Positions 1 to 8,593 of a DNA stretch of 64,000 nucleotides are shown piece after piece. The first letter of the stretch is position 1; each line of letters opens with the position of its first letter. Both the position numbers and the translations under genes were made by a program. Source of the DNA: Citrobacter amalonaticus (GTDB lineage Bacteria; Pseudomonadota; Gammaproteobacteria; Enterobacterales; Enterobacteriaceae); NCBI RefSeq assembly GCF_002918555.1, contig NZ_PQMB01000001.1, positions 682,087 through 746,086 on the forward strand, in the 5' to 3' direction. Under the pieces are notes generated by a model that worked only from the letters and a program-made list of their open reading frames with translations, was not told the origin of the DNA and made no database searches.

Positions 1-238
1 CGCCGAATGGTATCAACGTGATTTCTTTGATGCGCAACCCTGGCAGCAGTTTGGCGTCACGACGGATAATGCGCTGCGTCCAAAACTTGCCGGGAAAACG
101 GTGGAAAACCTGTACGCTATCGGCTCTGTGCTTGGCGGATTCGACCCGATAGCCCAGGGATGCGGAGGCGGCGTGTGCGCAGTCACTGCTTTACATGCCG
201 CGCAACACATTACAGAACGTGCAGGAGGTCAGCAATGA
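1..238 (+). CDS. glpB: Anaerobic glycerol-3-phosphate dehydrogenase subunit B, C-terminal part
   Basis: This is the 3' end of an open frame (codons from base 2, stop TGA 236-238) that enters from outside the window. The visible part carries the glycine-rich FAD-contact segment [18 protein letters not shown] and ends in AGGQQ, as in GlpB. GlpB is the flavoprotein subunit that links the GlpA dehydrogenase to the iron-sulfur subunit GlpC at the inner membrane. Its stop overlaps the glpC start (ATGA at 235-238), which points to translational coupling in a glpABC operon. Only about 78 residues are present. The family call rests on this segment and on the glpC neighbour. Confidence 0.9.
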   Translation, partial: AEWYQRDFFDAQPWQQFGVTTDNALRPKLAGKTVENLYAIGSVLGGFDPIAQGCGGGVCAVTALHAAQHITERAGGQQ

Positions 239-1425
239 GCGATACCCGTTTTGAAAGTTGCATCAAATGCACGGTGTGTACCACGGCCTGTCCGGTCAGT
301 CGCGTAAATCCGGGCTATCCGGGCCCCAAACAGGCCGGACCGGACGGAGAACGTCTGCGTCTGAAAGACGGCGCGCTGTATGATGACGCGCTGAAATATT
401 GCATCAACTGTAAACGTTGCGAAGTGGCCTGCCCGTCAGATGTGAAGATTGGCGATATCATCCAGCGCGCGCGCGCGAAATACGACACGACGCGCCCGTC
501 GCTGCGTAATTTTATCCTGAGCCACACCGATCTGATGGGCAGCGTCTCCACCCCGTTCGCACCGGTGGTGAATACAGCCACAGCGCTGAAACCCGTGCGG
601 CAGCTGCTTGATTACGCATTGAAAATCGATCATCGCCGTACGCTGCCGAAATACTCTTTTGGCACCTTCCGCCGCTGGTATCGCAGCGTCGCCGCGCAGC
701 AGGCGCAGTATCAGGATCAGGTCGCCTTCTTCCACGGCTGCTTCGTTAACTATAACCATCCCCAGCTTGGTAAGGATCTCATTAAGGTTCTGAATGCGAT
801 GGGTACAGGCGTGCAACTGCTGAGTAAAGAGAAGTGCTGCGGCGTACCGCTGATTGCGAACGGCTTTACCGACAAAGCGCGTAAGCAGGCGGTCATTAAC
901 GTCGAATCCCTGCGCGAAGCCATCGGCGTGAAAGGGATCCCGGTCATTGCCACCTCCTCAACCTGCACCTTTGCGCTGCGCGATGAGTATCCCGAAGTCC
1001 TGGATGTGGATAACTCAGGGCTGCGTGAACACATTGAGCTGGCGACCCGCTGGCTGTGGCGAAAACTGGATGAAGGGAAAACGCTACCGCTGAAAACGTT
1101 GCCGCTGAAGGTGACCTACCATACGCCCTGTCATATGGAAAAAATGGGCTGGACGTTATATACGCTCGAACTGCTGCGCCGGATCCCCGGGCTGGAACTG
1201 ACGGTGCTGGACTCCCAGTGCTGTGGGATTGCCGGCACCTACGGCTTCAAAAAGGAAAACTATCCGACATCACAGTCTATCGGCGCTCCGCTGTTTAAGC
1301 AGATTGAAGAAAGCGGCGCGGATATCGTGGTCACCGACTGTGAAACCTGTAAATGGCAGATTGAGATGTCGACAAGCAAACGCTGTGAACATCCCATTAC
1401 GCTGTTAGCAAAAGCGTTAGGTTAA
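235..1425 (+). CDS. glpC: Anaerobic glycerol-3-phosphate dehydrogenase subunit C
   Basis: Product of 396 residues, the usual GlpC length. Two ferredoxin-type 4Fe-4S motifs are visible, with cysteines 9, 12, 15, 19 and 56, 59, 62, 66. They are followed by two heterodisulfide-reductase-like CCG domains with cysteine pairs near residues 201-202 and 329-330. The protein anchors GlpAB to the membrane and passes electrons from glycerol 3-phosphate to menaquinone during fumarate or nitrate respiration. I chose the ATG at 235, which overlaps the glpB stop and has the ribosome-binding site gcaggaggtc. An in-frame start at 160 would lie inside glpB and adds non-homologous residues. It is the last gene of the glpABC operon; hairpin and REP-like sequence follow. 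Confidence 0.97.
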   Translation: MSDTRFESCIKCTVCTTACPVSRVNPGYPGPKQAGPDGERLRLKDGALYDDALKYCINCKRCEVACPSDVKIGDIIQRARAKYDTTRPSLRNFILSHTDLMGSVSTPFAPVVNTATALKPVRQLLDYALKIDHRRTLPKYSFGTFRRWYRSVAAQQAQYQDQVAFFHGCFVNYNHPQLGKDLIKVLNAMGTGVQLLSKEKCCGVPLIANGFTDKARKQAVINVESLREAIGVKGIPVIATSSTCTFALRDEYPEVLDVDNSGLREHIELATRWLWRKLDEGKTLPLKTLPLKVTYHTPCHMEKMGWTLYTLELLRRIPGLELTVLDSQCCGIAGTYGFKKENYPTSQSIGAPLFKQIEESGADIVVTDCETCKWQIEMSTSKRCEHPITLLAKALG

Positions 1426-1430
1426 AAGCC

Positions 1431-1495
1431 GGAGCCTGGCCCGTCAGGCATAACGCGGCCAGGCTCCCGGTGGCGCTGTGCTAGCGGGCATTTTT
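1431..1495 (+). terminator. Hairpin plus REP-like unit after glpC
   Basis: An 11-base inverted repeat (1431-1441 with 1457-1467) starts six bases after the glpC stop. It runs into a REP-like unit (cccggtggcgctg at 1466-1478) that closes with gcggg and a run of five T (1491-1495). It probably ends or stabilises the glpABC transcript. The T run is separated from the strong stem, so function as a classic intrinsic terminator is inferred. Confidence 0.55.
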
Positions 1496-1641
1496 GCGTA
1501 TGCCGTTGCACATAACTGAATACGTTGCAGCCGGACGTATTTATCTCTGACTCCTCCACGCAAAGAATCAATTCCTCGAATGCAGCCCGCGTCATCCGTG
1601 GGTACCGTCACGCCATCTTCTCCCTCTGGTGACGGACTACC

Positions 1642-1779
1642 ATGGCTAAATCAGCAACATCAACACCGCATGATGCGGTTTTTAAAAAGATAATTTCTTA
1701 TCCTGAGAATGATTATGTGAAGCACACAAACCCAACACTTACAGGCTGTAACCAGATTGCTGTGGCAATCGTCAAATAA
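1642..1779 (+). pseudogene. Remnant of Rpn-family recombination-promoting nuclease (YfaD/RpnE-like)
   Basis: A 45-codon frame starts with ATG at 1642. Its N-terminus contains STPHDAVFKK, the signature start of Rpn/YhgA-like (PD-(D/E)XK transposase-related) proteins. Those proteins are about 300 residues, and after roughly 17 codons the homology is lost and the frame stops at 1777-1779. In E. coli K-12 the Rpn-family gene yfaD lies at this locus next to glpC, so this is best read as the scar of that gene after deletion. The rest of the frame is not recognisable. Recognition rests on a short motif plus location. Confidence 0.6.
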
Positions 1780-1853
1780 ATTAGCCTTCAGGTTAATTTT
1801 AAATGGTTATGAATTAGCCTATGAGCTAACATTTATTTGGAGTGGGCGGCCCT

Positions 1854-2183
1854 ATGTTTAGCGTTGTTTATCACCCTGAGGCCAGGGAAGAAGCAACTGC
1901 ATTACCCGTAAAAATTCGGGTTAAGTTCGACCGGCTCATTAGTAAGCTGGAACATAACGCCCGGTTGTTGCGGGAGCCGGATACGAAACCCCTTGGCGAT
2001 GGACTTTTTGAGATCCGCACGATGGGTACTGAAATAGCCAGAGGTATCTGGCTATACCATAAAGGCAACACTATCATCATGCTCCGCGTTTTCATCAAGA
2101 AATCACAGAAAACGCCAGCAAAAGAAATCGAACTCGCCAAAAATCGGTTAGCGGAGGTACTTAATGAAACTGGTAAGCCATAA
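1854..2183 (+). CDS. Type II toxin, RelE/HigB superfamily (Gp49-like, DUF891)
   Basis: A basic product of about 109 residues. Family features are the N-terminal FSVVYHPEAREEATALP, a central LGDGLFEIRT strand segment, a GIWLYHKG strand and a C-terminal helix after FIKKSQKTP. These fit phage-derived Gp49-like HigB toxins, which are ribosome-dependent mRNA interferases. The ATG at 1854 is preceded by ttggag at 1837-1842; an in-frame GTG at 1842 would add four residues. The toxin comes before the antitoxin and overlaps it by 20 bases, the common higBA order. The gene sits next to the Rpn remnant, suggesting this gap is an insertion site for accessory genes. Toxicity is inferred from family, not seen. 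Confidence 0.85.
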   Translation: MFSVVYHPEAREEATALPVKIRVKFDRLISKLEHNARLLREPDTKPLGDGLFEIRTMGTEIARGIWLYHKGNTIIMLRVFIKKSQKTPAKEIELAKNRLAEVLNETGKP

Positions 2184-2445
2184 AGAACTGCATAACGAAT
2201 GGATGCAGAATGATGAGTATCGTGCTGCATGGCGGGAAGAAGAACGCAAGGAGATGCTCAGAGAACTACTTGCAGAATGGCGGAAGCATAACAACCTGAC
2301 GAAAGCTCAGGTTGCCGAACGTATGGGGGTGACGCCTCCGGTTATTTCCCGCCTTGAAAATAACATTACCAAAGCCAGTATTGATACATTGACTCGCTAC
2401 GCCTACGCCTGCGGCATTAAAAAACCAGTCATCACCCTGTATTGA
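2164..2445 (+). CDS. HigA-like antitoxin with XRE-type helix-turn-helix
   Basis: Product of 93 residues. The N-terminal half is charged and helical (EWMQNDEYRAAWREEERKE), the region expected to wrap the toxin. The C-terminal half is a Cro/C1-type helix-turn-helix, with LTKAQVAERMGVTPPVISRL and then NNITKASIDTL. It overlaps the toxin gene by 20 bases, and the ATG at 2164 follows cggaggt (2153-2159) inside the toxin's 3' end, so the two are translated together. The family binds its toxin and represses its own promoter. That promoter should lie in the AT-rich stretch 1780-1840, where I see no clear operator palindrome. Confidence 0.88.
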   Translation: MKLVSHKELHNEWMQNDEYRAAWREEERKEMLRELLAEWRKHNNLTKAQVAERMGVTPPVISRLENNITKASIDTLTRYAYACGIKKPVITLY

Positions 2446-2680
2446 TTAACCCGTTGCTCCGGAGCCGGTCTGTTGGAGAAAATCATCTCCGGGAATGTTT
2501 CGTGGTAAGAATATTATGTGGATTAATAAAACATCAGACGGCGCACGGGAACTCAAGCTTCATCTGTCAACTTCACATCAGTTTCCGCTGGGGATATCAC
2601 GGTCGTATCTGACGACGTGACAGAGCATAACCATCAGGAGCTGTTTCAGGCCCGATGGCGCTACACCACCGGGCCCGATA
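2446..2680. other. Gene-poor stretch between antitoxin and rhmA
   Basis: No supported gene. One forward frame from about 2551 reads through polar, beta-rich residues (SVNFTSVSAGDITVVSDD) and could be a scrap of a phage or surface protein, but it has no start site and I cannot assign it. The right end holds a REP-like hairpin (2649-2675). Confidence 0.4.
2649..2675. repeat. REP-like hairpin after rhmA
   Basis: ggcccgatgg (2649-2658) pairs with ccaccgggcc (2666-2675), with one G-T wobble and a seven-base loop. It starts six bases beyond the rhmA stop. The cccgatggcgct core resembles enterobacterial REP units. No T run follows on the minus strand, so a role in mRNA 3'-end protection of the rhm operon is more likely than intrinsic termination. 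Confidence 0.6.
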
Positions 2681-3484
2681 TTAGTAACTGCTTTTCAACG
2701 TTTGCGCAGTCTGGCCTGGCTTAAACATTGCCAGCCTGCGATCCAGCGCTTCGGTATAAAGCATGGTATCAACGCCTACCGCGACAAAATTCGCCCCCCA
2801 CTGCAGGCATTTTTGCGCCATTGCCGGATCGACAGCGAGGAAACCCGCCGCTTTTCCGGCAGCGCGGATACGGCGAATGCTCTCCTCAATGATCCGCTGC
2901 ACCTCCGGGTGTCCGGCATTATCCGGATAGCCCAGCGACGCAGAAAGATCCGCCGGACCAATAAAAACACCGTCAATGCCTTCGACATCCAGAATCGCAT
3001 CCAGATTATCCAGCGCCGCTTTACTCTCAACCTGTACCAGCAGGCAAAGCGATTCATTGGCCCGTGCCATATAATTGTCGATACGTCCCCAGCGCGCCGC
3101 CCGTGCCACGCTGGCGCCGACACCACGCTCGCCGAACGGTGGATAACGGGTGGCGGAAACCACCTGACGCGCCTGCTCTGCGCTGTCGACCATCGGGACA
3201 AGCAGCGTCTGTGCGCCAATATCCAGCACCTGCTTAATCAACGCCTTACTGCCTTCCACCGGACGAACCACAGGCTGGCTGGCATAAGGCGCAATCGCCT
3301 GCAGCTGATGGTAGAGATCCTGCACCGTGTTCGGCGCGTGTTCTCCATCAATCAACAGCCAGTCATAGCCCGACGTCGCCGCAATCTCAGCCATGTAAGA
3401 GGTGGTCGAACTGAGCCACAGGCCGATCTGGACTTCCCCTTTCAGCAGGCCTTCTTTGAAAGGGTTTGATAACAATGCGTTCAT
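2681..3484 (-). CDS. rhmA: 2-keto-3-deoxy-L-rhamnonate aldolase
   Basis: Product of 267 residues, equal to E. coli RhmA (YfaU). It is a class II HpcH/HpaI-family aldolase that splits 2-keto-3-deoxy-L-rhamnonate into pyruvate and L-lactaldehyde. The catalytic His49 is in [10 protein letters not shown], Arg74 in VVRPVEG, and the metal ligands are Glu153 (LVQVES) and Asp179 ([10 protein letters not shown]). It is the last gene of the minus-strand operon rhmR-rhmD-rhmT-rhmA, so uptake, dehydration and cleavage of the acid sugar are encoded together. A REP-like hairpin follows the stop. Confidence 0.95.
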   Translation of the reverse strand: MNALLSNPFKEGLLKGEVQIGLWLSSTTSYMAEIAATSGYDWLLIDGEHAPNTVQDLYHQLQAIAPYASQPVVRPVEGSKALIKQVLDIGAQTLLVPMVDSAEQARQVVSATRYPPFGERGVGASVARAARWGRIDNYMARANESLCLLVQVESKAALDNLDAILDVEGIDGVFIGPADLSASLGYPDNAGHPEVQRIIEESIRRIRAAGKAAGFLAVDPAMAQKCLQWGANFVAVGVDTMLYTEALDRRLAMFKPGQTAQTLKSSY

Positions 3485-3509
3485 AACGATCCTTACAACG
3501 TAGATAAGA

Positions 3510-4799
3510 TTAATGATGCGCAGCGCCCGTTTGTGAAACCGAACGGTTTACACTCAGCGTAAAGATAATGAACGAGCCAATAATCGCGACCCCCGCCAGA
3601 GCCAGCAGACCTGCCGCATCGCTGGCAAACATCGTTTCCGCTTTGACGCGCAGAATGGGAGCAATAAAGCCGCCGACGGCACCAAACAGGTTGACGAAGC
3701 CAATCCCCGCCGCCAGTGCAGTACCAGAAAGAAGTTGCGTTGGCATCGTCCAGAACACCGGCTGTACCGCGATGAAACCGACGGCCGCTACGCACAGCGC
3801 CACTATCGCCAGTACCGGTGAAACCAGACCGGACAGGCCAACGCCGATCCCTGCCGCCAGTAGCGTCAGCGCGGCAACATTACGCCGGTCGCCGGTGCGA
3901 TCGGAGTAGCGGGGAATAAGCCAGGTACCAAACAGCGCCGCCACCCACGGTATTGCCGTCACGACCGAAGCCGTAAAGCCCACTTTTGTCCCTAACAACG
4001 CAGCAACCTGAGTTGGCAGGAAGAAGATCAGGCCATATACCGCCACCTGGATCGTCAGATAGATAATCGCCAGTTGCCAGACACGACCATTACGCAGCGC
4101 ATCCGAAAGGCGTGAAGTGACCTTTTTCTCTTCTTCACTTGTCAGCTGGCTAATGAGTACTGCCTTTTCCTCCGCGCTAAGGAAACGCGCCTGCTGCGGG
4201 GTATCATCAAGCCAGAAGAAGGTAAAAATACCCGCGCCTACCGCCAGTAAACCTTCGATAACGAACATCCAGAACCACCCCGGATGCCCCATAAACCCGT
4301 GCATCTCCAGCAGCGCGCCAGAAAGCGGCGATCCCAGGGTTAATGCCAGCGGCGCCCCCATGTAGAACAACCCCATGATGCTGGCGCGGTTGCGCTGTGG
4401 GAACCACTGGGACGTCAGGTAGATCATACCGGGGAAGAAACCCGCCTCTGCCGCACCCAGCAGAGTACGGATAATCAGGAACTTCGATTCAGTATCCGCC
4501 CAGGCCATCGCCGCAGAGAGGAATCCCCACAACAACGTGGTAGTGCCAATCCAGGTTCTGGCGCCAAATTTACGCATCAACAGGTTGGCAGGAACGCCCA
4601 GAAAGGCGTAAACCACAAAGAAAATCCCCGCGCCCAACGCATAAGCTTCGTTGCTCAGACCGGTATCAATCTGATAGGTCTCTTTGGCAAAACCAATATT
4701 CGAGCGGTCAAGAAACGCCAGCACATACAGCGCCAGCATAAAAGGAATCAAACGGGCGCGGTTTTTCTTCACAACGCCGTCAAGTAACGTGGTACTCAT
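3510..4799 (-). CDS. rhmT: L-rhamnonate transporter, major facilitator superfamily
   Basis: Product of 429 residues with about 12 predicted membrane helices, in the anion:cation symporter branch of the MFS that contains GudP and GarP. The N-terminal signature [18 protein letters not shown] is typical of that branch. The ATG at 4799 follows attgaggattttgct, a good ribosome-binding site, and gives the same start as E. coli YfaV; an upstream in-frame ATG (4856) overlaps rhmD and adds unrelated residues. Its place between the dehydratase and aldolase genes supports L-rhamnonate or a related acid sugar as substrate. Transport specificity is inferred from context. Confidence 0.92.
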   Translation of the reverse strand: MSTTLLDGVVKKNRARLIPFMLALYVLAFLDRSNIGFAKETYQIDTGLSNEAYALGAGIFFVVYAFLGVPANLLMRKFGARTWIGTTTLLWGFLSAAMAWADTESKFLIIRTLLGAAEAGFFPGMIYLTSQWFPQRNRASIMGLFYMGAPLALTLGSPLSGALLEMHGFMGHPGWFWMFVIEGLLAVGAGIFTFFWLDDTPQQARFLSAEEKAVLISQLTSEEEKKVTSRLSDALRNGRVWQLAIIYLTIQVAVYGLIFFLPTQVAALLGTKVGFTASVVTAIPWVAALFGTWLIPRYSDRTGDRRNVAALTLLAAGIGVGLSGLVSPVLAIVALCVAAVGFIAVQPVFWTMPTQLLSGTALAAGIGFVNLFGAVGGFIAPILRVKAETMFASDAAGLLALAGVAIIGSFIIFTLSVNRSVSQTGAAHH

Positions 4800-4855
4800 A
4801 GCAAAATCCTCAATAAAATGAGGGCGTTGCCTAAATTCCGGCAACGCACAGGTCA

Positions 4856-6061
4856 TTAGTGGCTATAAGGGCGCTTCAGATTGCAGTCGCGGTTAAGCTC
4901 GACGCCAAATCCCGGATTATCGAGCACGGACTTATGAATGCGCCCATTGACCGGCACAGGTTCGTCCAGCAGGATGGGGTCAAACTGCGGACGCATCGTT
5001 GAACAGTCAGGGCTGGTCATCAGGAACTCGCTGAACGGGGTGTTGGTGAAAGTGATCACCGCGTGGTGCGAGTAAACCGAGGAACCATGCGGCACCACCA
5101 GCTGTCCGCGCGATTTAGCAATAGCGGCAATTTCCACCAGCGTGGTTAACCCACCGCACCAGCCCACATCCGGCTGCATGATATCGATGCCGGTTTCTGA
5201 GAGCGTGCGGAAGGACTGCAGCGTCCCGTGGTGTTCACCGCTGGTGACCATCATCCCCGCCGGGGCGTTACGTTTTAGCTCGCGATAACCTTCATACTGC
5301 TGCGGCGGCAGACACTCTTCGATCCACTTCAGGTTGGACGGTGCGCAGGCATGGGCCAGTTTGGTGGCATAGTTCACGTCCTGACTCATCCAGCAATCGA
5401 GCATCAACCAGAAATCCGGACCGCATTTCTCACGCATGTCGGCTACCATTGCCGCATCTTTGCGGATCCCCGCATCCCCATCGTGCGGCCCCCAGTGGGT
5501 CGGCATTTTGCCGCCAATAAAGCCCATCTCTTTCGCCAGATCAGGACGCGCACCGGTCGCGTAGAATTGAATTTCGTCGCGTACCGCGCCACCCAACAGT
5601 TTGTAGACCGGTAAACCCACCACCTTGCCAAACAGATCCCACAGCGCCAGATCCACGCACGAGATGGTGTTCATCACCAGGCCGCCGGAGCCGGAGTAGT
5701 ACATCGTTGCGCCCAGCATCTGGTCGTGAATGAGTTTGATGTCGCTGACGCATTTCCCTTCAATAAAACGATTGAGATGTTTTTCAACGATGAAGCATCC
5801 CATCTCTCCTGCTGTCGAAACGGCAAAGCCTGTCTGTCCGTTCTCGGCTTCCACTTCAACAATCAGTGTCCCTAATACGTTGATGCCAAAGGACTGGCGC
5901 GATTGCTCATATTCACGATATTTGCTCATTGGCGTGGCGATATGATCGTCAATCCAGTGGTTAGCGCCTTGATCGTGATAGTCACCGCCGCCGGCACCTT
6001 TATCCGCCGTAGCGCCACCGGTAAACCAGGCACGAACGTGTTTAATTTTGGGTAGGGTCAT
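4856..6061 (-). CDS. rhmD: L-rhamnonate dehydratase
   Basis: Product of 401 residues in the mandelate-racemase subgroup of the enolase superfamily. It removes water from L-rhamnonate to give 2-keto-3-deoxy-L-rhamnonate, the RhmA substrate. The Mg-binding acids lie in [20 protein letters not shown] and TSGEHHG, and the catalytic His sits in [13 protein letters not shown]. The ATG at 6061 is preceded by a gaaaggagaacatc-type site and lies 13 bases after the rhmR stop. A longer frame to 6166 overlaps rhmR and is rejected. The spacing suggests cotranscription with rhmR. Confidence 0.95.
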   Translation of the reverse strand: MTLPKIKHVRAWFTGGATADKGAGGGDYHDQGANHWIDDHIATPMSKYREYEQSRQSFGINVLGTLIVEVEAENGQTGFAVSTAGEMGCFIVEKHLNRFIEGKCVSDIKLIHDQMLGATMYYSGSGGLVMNTISCVDLALWDLFGKVVGLPVYKLLGGAVRDEIQFYATGARPDLAKEMGFIGGKMPTHWGPHDGDAGIRKDAAMVADMREKCGPDFWLMLDCWMSQDVNYATKLAHACAPSNLKWIEECLPPQQYEGYRELKRNAPAGMMVTSGEHHGTLQSFRTLSETGIDIMQPDVGWCGGLTTLVEIAAIAKSRGQLVVPHGSSVYSHHAVITFTNTPFSEFLMTSPDCSTMRPQFDPILLDEPVPVNGRIHKSVLDNPGFGVELNRDCNLKRPYSH

Positions 6062-6074
6062 GATGTTCTCCTTT

Positions 6075-6857
6075 CTATGAGGCGAGTGAGTCGAAGGGAC
6101 TTTTCCATCCCAACAGGCGTGAAATATCTTTGGCGCAGGCAATCGCTTTCCCGGCCAGATAGTCACGGTTCTCTTCGTTGATTTGTAAGCGGGTACCCAC
6201 CACCGAGATCGCGGCAGTCAGTTCATTACTGGCATTAAAAACGGGAGCCGCAACGCAGCGGACATCCGGATAATCTTCGCCATTATCAAAGCTCCATCCA
6301 CGTTGTCGAATACGCTCCAGCTCATCATTCAACTGCTGTGGCCTGGTGATGGTGGTCGGTGTTGCCTGTTCCCATATCAGCTGTTCAATAATGGCTTTCC
6401 GTACGGCGGCAGGTTGCCAGGCCAGCAGGCACTTGCCGATACCAGAGCGATACAGCGAAAGGCTTTTACCTTCATGAGAGCGCACGCTGATAGTGGATGA
6501 CGATTCCACTTTCAGGATGTAATACGCGCTTTCGTGGTCGATGATCCCCAGATGGCACAGCAAACCGGTCTCATCCATAAGCTGTGTCAGCCGCGGACGC
6601 GCCAGTTCACGCAGATCCATCTTGCTCAGCGCATGCCCCGACAGTTCGACCAGCTTGGTCCACAGACAGTAGTTCTCCTGGTGATCGATACTGATAAAGC
6701 GCTGACGCTTCAGCTCATTGAGCAGGAGGTAGGCGGTACTTTTTGGGATCCCCAGAGTTTCAATGATCGTGGCGGCGCTGCATGGACCGACTCGCGCAAT
6801 GAGATTGAGAATTTCGATCGCCCGGGTAAGAGCGGGAACTTTGCTTGATTCCAACAT
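6075..6857 (-). CDS. rhmR: IclR-family regulator of rhamnonate genes
   Basis: Product of 260 residues, the length of E. coli YfaX. It has an N-terminal winged helix-turn-helix (about residues 10-70, with [20 protein letters not shown]) and a C-terminal IclR ligand-binding domain ending in [10 protein letters not shown] and [10 protein letters not shown]. It is the first gene of the rhmRDTA operon, so it probably controls its own transcript in response to an acid-sugar metabolite. The start ATG (6857) has ctggagtcc upstream. Whether it represses or activates cannot be read from the sequence. Confidence 0.92.
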   Translation of the reverse strand: MLESSKVPALTRAIEILNLIARVGPCSAATIIETLGIPKSTAYLLLNELKRQRFISIDHQENYCLWTKLVELSGHALSKMDLRELARPRLTQLMDETGLLCHLGIIDHESAYYILKVESSSTISVRSHEGKSLSLYRSGIGKCLLAWQPAAVRKAIIEQLIWEQATPTTITRPQQLNDELERIRQRGWSFDNGEDYPDVRCVAAPVFNASNELTAAISVVGTRLQINEENRDYLAGKAIACAKDISRLLGWKSPFDSLAS

Positions 6858-7026
6858 ACTGGACTCCAGTCTGAGATACTGGAATCAGTGTGATCGGTTG
6901 GCATGGTTTAAATTGTGAAGTGCATCAAATCCCCTCGTTCTTCCAGAGGGCTGGAGAAATAACGCGCAGAATTGTGATGTAAAGCACGGATTTTTTTACA
7001 GAGAGTACAACAGGCTGGACTGGTGA

Positions 7027-7110
7027 CGGGAAGGCCGGGATGCCTTCCCGGAAGAAGCGATAGCGTGCGCTATCGGCAAATGACGCGCCTGGCCCACCTG
7101 GCGCGTCATT
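7027..7110. repeat. Three consecutive perfect hairpins
   Basis: Three inverted repeats follow one another: cgggaaggc with gccttcccg (7027-7035 and 7042-7050), gatagcg with cgctatc (7059-7065 and 7068-7074), and an 11-base stem aatgacgcgcc with ggcgcgtcatt (7079-7089 and 7100-7110). None has a long T run. They lie between the 3' end of yfaY and the rhmR promoter and may end or shield the yfaY transcript. Confidence 0.65.
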
Positions 7111-7121
7111 GTTGCGGGCAG

Positions 7122-7262
7122 CTTGAACCCGGACAGCGCGGAGCAACCGGAGCGTACACGGAGTAGGTGAGGATGATTCTCTCCCCTCCCCCTTCGGGCC
7201 GCTGCCAGCGGCGTGCAAACGCTGTCGGGTTTTGTGCGAGCACGGCCGGGTTCGAAATAGCC
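7122..7262. repeat. BoxC-like palindromic element, interrupted
   Basis: The left part (7122-7174) holds gaacccggacagcgcggagc, then caaccggagcgtaca and gtgagga. The right part (about 7236-7262) holds gcgagcacggccgggttcga. The outer arms gaacccgg and ccgggttc are complementary. The core matches the copies at 24423-24476 and 31930-32022, where the two halves are contiguous. Here about 60 bases (from about 7175 to 7235), including a gccgct/agcggc dyad, split them. Family name by resemblance only. Confidence 0.65.
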
Positions 7263-7275
7263 TATGGGCCAGGCG

Positions 7276-8478
7276 CTAAGACGACAACGTCAGTGATTCA
7301 ACCACCTCAATCCAGCCATGTTCAGTGGCGATATCCTGACCATTCAACCAACGACGCAGCATATTGAGCGCCATCATCGCACTGACCTCCTGACGCGTCT
7401 GCAAACTGTAGCGCGTCACGCCGAAATGCACGCGCAGCGCAAACGTTCCGTCCGGCGTCGCCAGCGCAAAATTAAGGTGTTCGTTTTCCAGTCCGGAGAC
7501 CGCCAGCGCCAGCCCGGCATAATGATTGCTGCGACGTTCCGTGATCCAGTGCGCGGTCTGCGCCAGGGTCTCTTCCTGGGAGGGCACCACCTCGCTGGCC
7601 AGTAGCGGAGTCCCCGCACGTGACAGCTGTAGCGCCAGCAATCCCGCCGTATACTGCTCGCTTAACGTCAGACTGAGCTGCCTTTCCTGCAGTTTCCGGG
7701 CAATTTGCGCAGGCAAGCCTTCGGTTCCCTCAAAGATCATGCTGTGTCCGGCAACCCGCTTCACTTCCTGCCACAGCGCCTGCATCGCGTCACGCCGGGC
7801 GTACGGTCCGGTGAGCTTCAGTTCAATAATCGGCATTGATGAGCGATATCCCATCGTCACCCCTTCCGGCAGCGGCAGCGAGTCCAGACTTTGCGCCAGA
7901 TCGCTCTCCGAACGTCCAAAAGTGGTTAAACGCAGGCACAGCGGCGGCTCGGCGAGCGAAAAACGCTCACGTAAACGCGGCAGAATTTCGTATTCGACCA
8001 TCACTTTAAATTCAGATGGGACGCCCGGCGTAAAGAACATCAGGCAGCGGTTGAGCTGGACGGCAAACCCGCAGGCGGTACCTACCGGATTATTGATAAA
8101 CTCCGCGCTGGCAGGGAGTTCAGCCTGCTTGCGGTTGCTTGGCGCCATCACGCGTCCGCGCTCACGGAAATAGCGTTCCATCTCAGCAAGCCAGGGCTCA
8201 TGCAGCACCAGCCCCTCGCCTTTTGCGGTGGCAGCAGCCAGCGCGCTTAAGTCATCGCCGGTCGGACCCAGCCCGCCGTTAACAATCAGTACATCGGCAT
8301 GCTGGCTACGCTCACGCAACACAGCAACAAGATCATCCAGGTTATCGCCCACCGTATTACGACGGGTCAACGGCAATCCCTGGTTGAAGAAAAAATCGGC
8401 CAGCCAGGCAGCATTCGTGTCGACGATTTGCCCGTGCAACACTTCATCCCCGGTGGATAACATCTCCACGTTTAACAT
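7276..8478 (-). CDS. yfaY: CinA-like protein YfaY
   Basis: Product of 400 residues. The N-terminal half is a CinA/MoeA-type MoCF-biosynthesis (molybdopterin-binding-like) domain with MLSTGDEVLHGQIVDTN and NGGLGPTGDD. The C-terminal half is a degenerate CinA/PncC-like region. In complete CinA proteins the two domains have ADP-ribose pyrophosphatase and NMN deamidase activities. In the C-terminal half the usual SCTGG-type deamidase motif appears as SEQYTAGLLA, so deamidase activity is doubtful. It matches E. coli YfaY in length and position. ATG at 8478 with an aggagaac site. It seems to be transcribed alone. Confidence 0.9.
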   Translation of the reverse strand: MLNVEMLSTGDEVLHGQIVDTNAAWLADFFFNQGLPLTRRNTVGDNLDDLVAVLRERSQHADVLIVNGGLGPTGDDLSALAAATAKGEGLVLHEPWLAEMERYFRERGRVMAPSNRKQAELPASAEFINNPVGTACGFAVQLNRCLMFFTPGVPSEFKVMVEYEILPRLRERFSLAEPPLCLRLTTFGRSESDLAQSLDSLPLPEGVTMGYRSSMPIIELKLTGPYARRDAMQALWQEVKRVAGHSMIFEGTEGLPAQIARKLQERQLSLTLSEQYTAGLLALQLSRAGTPLLASEVVPSQEETLAQTAHWITERRSNHYAGLALAVSGLENEHLNFALATPDGTFALRVHFGVTRYSLQTRQEVSAMMALNMLRRWLNGQDIATEHGWIEVVESLTLSS

Positions 8479-8557
8479 CGTGTTCTCCTGCTTTTGTCAT
8501 GGAAACACTATAACGCAAAGGGGGATGTGGCGTGGAAGGAAAAAATCCTGAAGGCGA

Positions 8558-8588
8558 TAAAACCGGCACGGCAGGCCGCCGCGCCGGT
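8558..8588 (-). terminator. Terminator after yfaZ
   Basis: On the minus strand, accggc (8588-8583) pairs with gccggt (8567-8562) around a GC-rich centre and is followed by TTTTAT. It begins five bases beyond the yfaZ stop. Confidence 0.6.
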
Positions 8589-8593
8589 GAAAA

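Larger units (their letters stand above)
6858..7275. other. Promoter region of rhm operon and repeat-rich spacer
   Basis: The first 170 bases (6858-7026) should hold the rhmR promoter and operator on the minus strand; ccagtctgagatactggaat (6867-6886) carries a short imperfect dyad. The remainder contains three consecutive hairpins (7027-7110) and an interrupted boxC-like palindrome (7122-7262), listed separately. No gene is supported. Confidence 0.6.

Noticed and set aside
7027-7110. CRISPR-like array
   Set aside because: The three hairpins differ in sequence and there are no equal spacers or cas genes.
6925-7367. Small frames (6925-7218 and 7167-7367) in the yfaY-rhmR spacer
   Set aside because: They run through hairpins and a boxC-like repeat and have no start signals.
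7276-8478. Broken or fused cinA gene
   Set aside because: The C-terminal half is degenerate relative to PncC, but the length and layout equal the known YfaY type, so no recent break is indicated.
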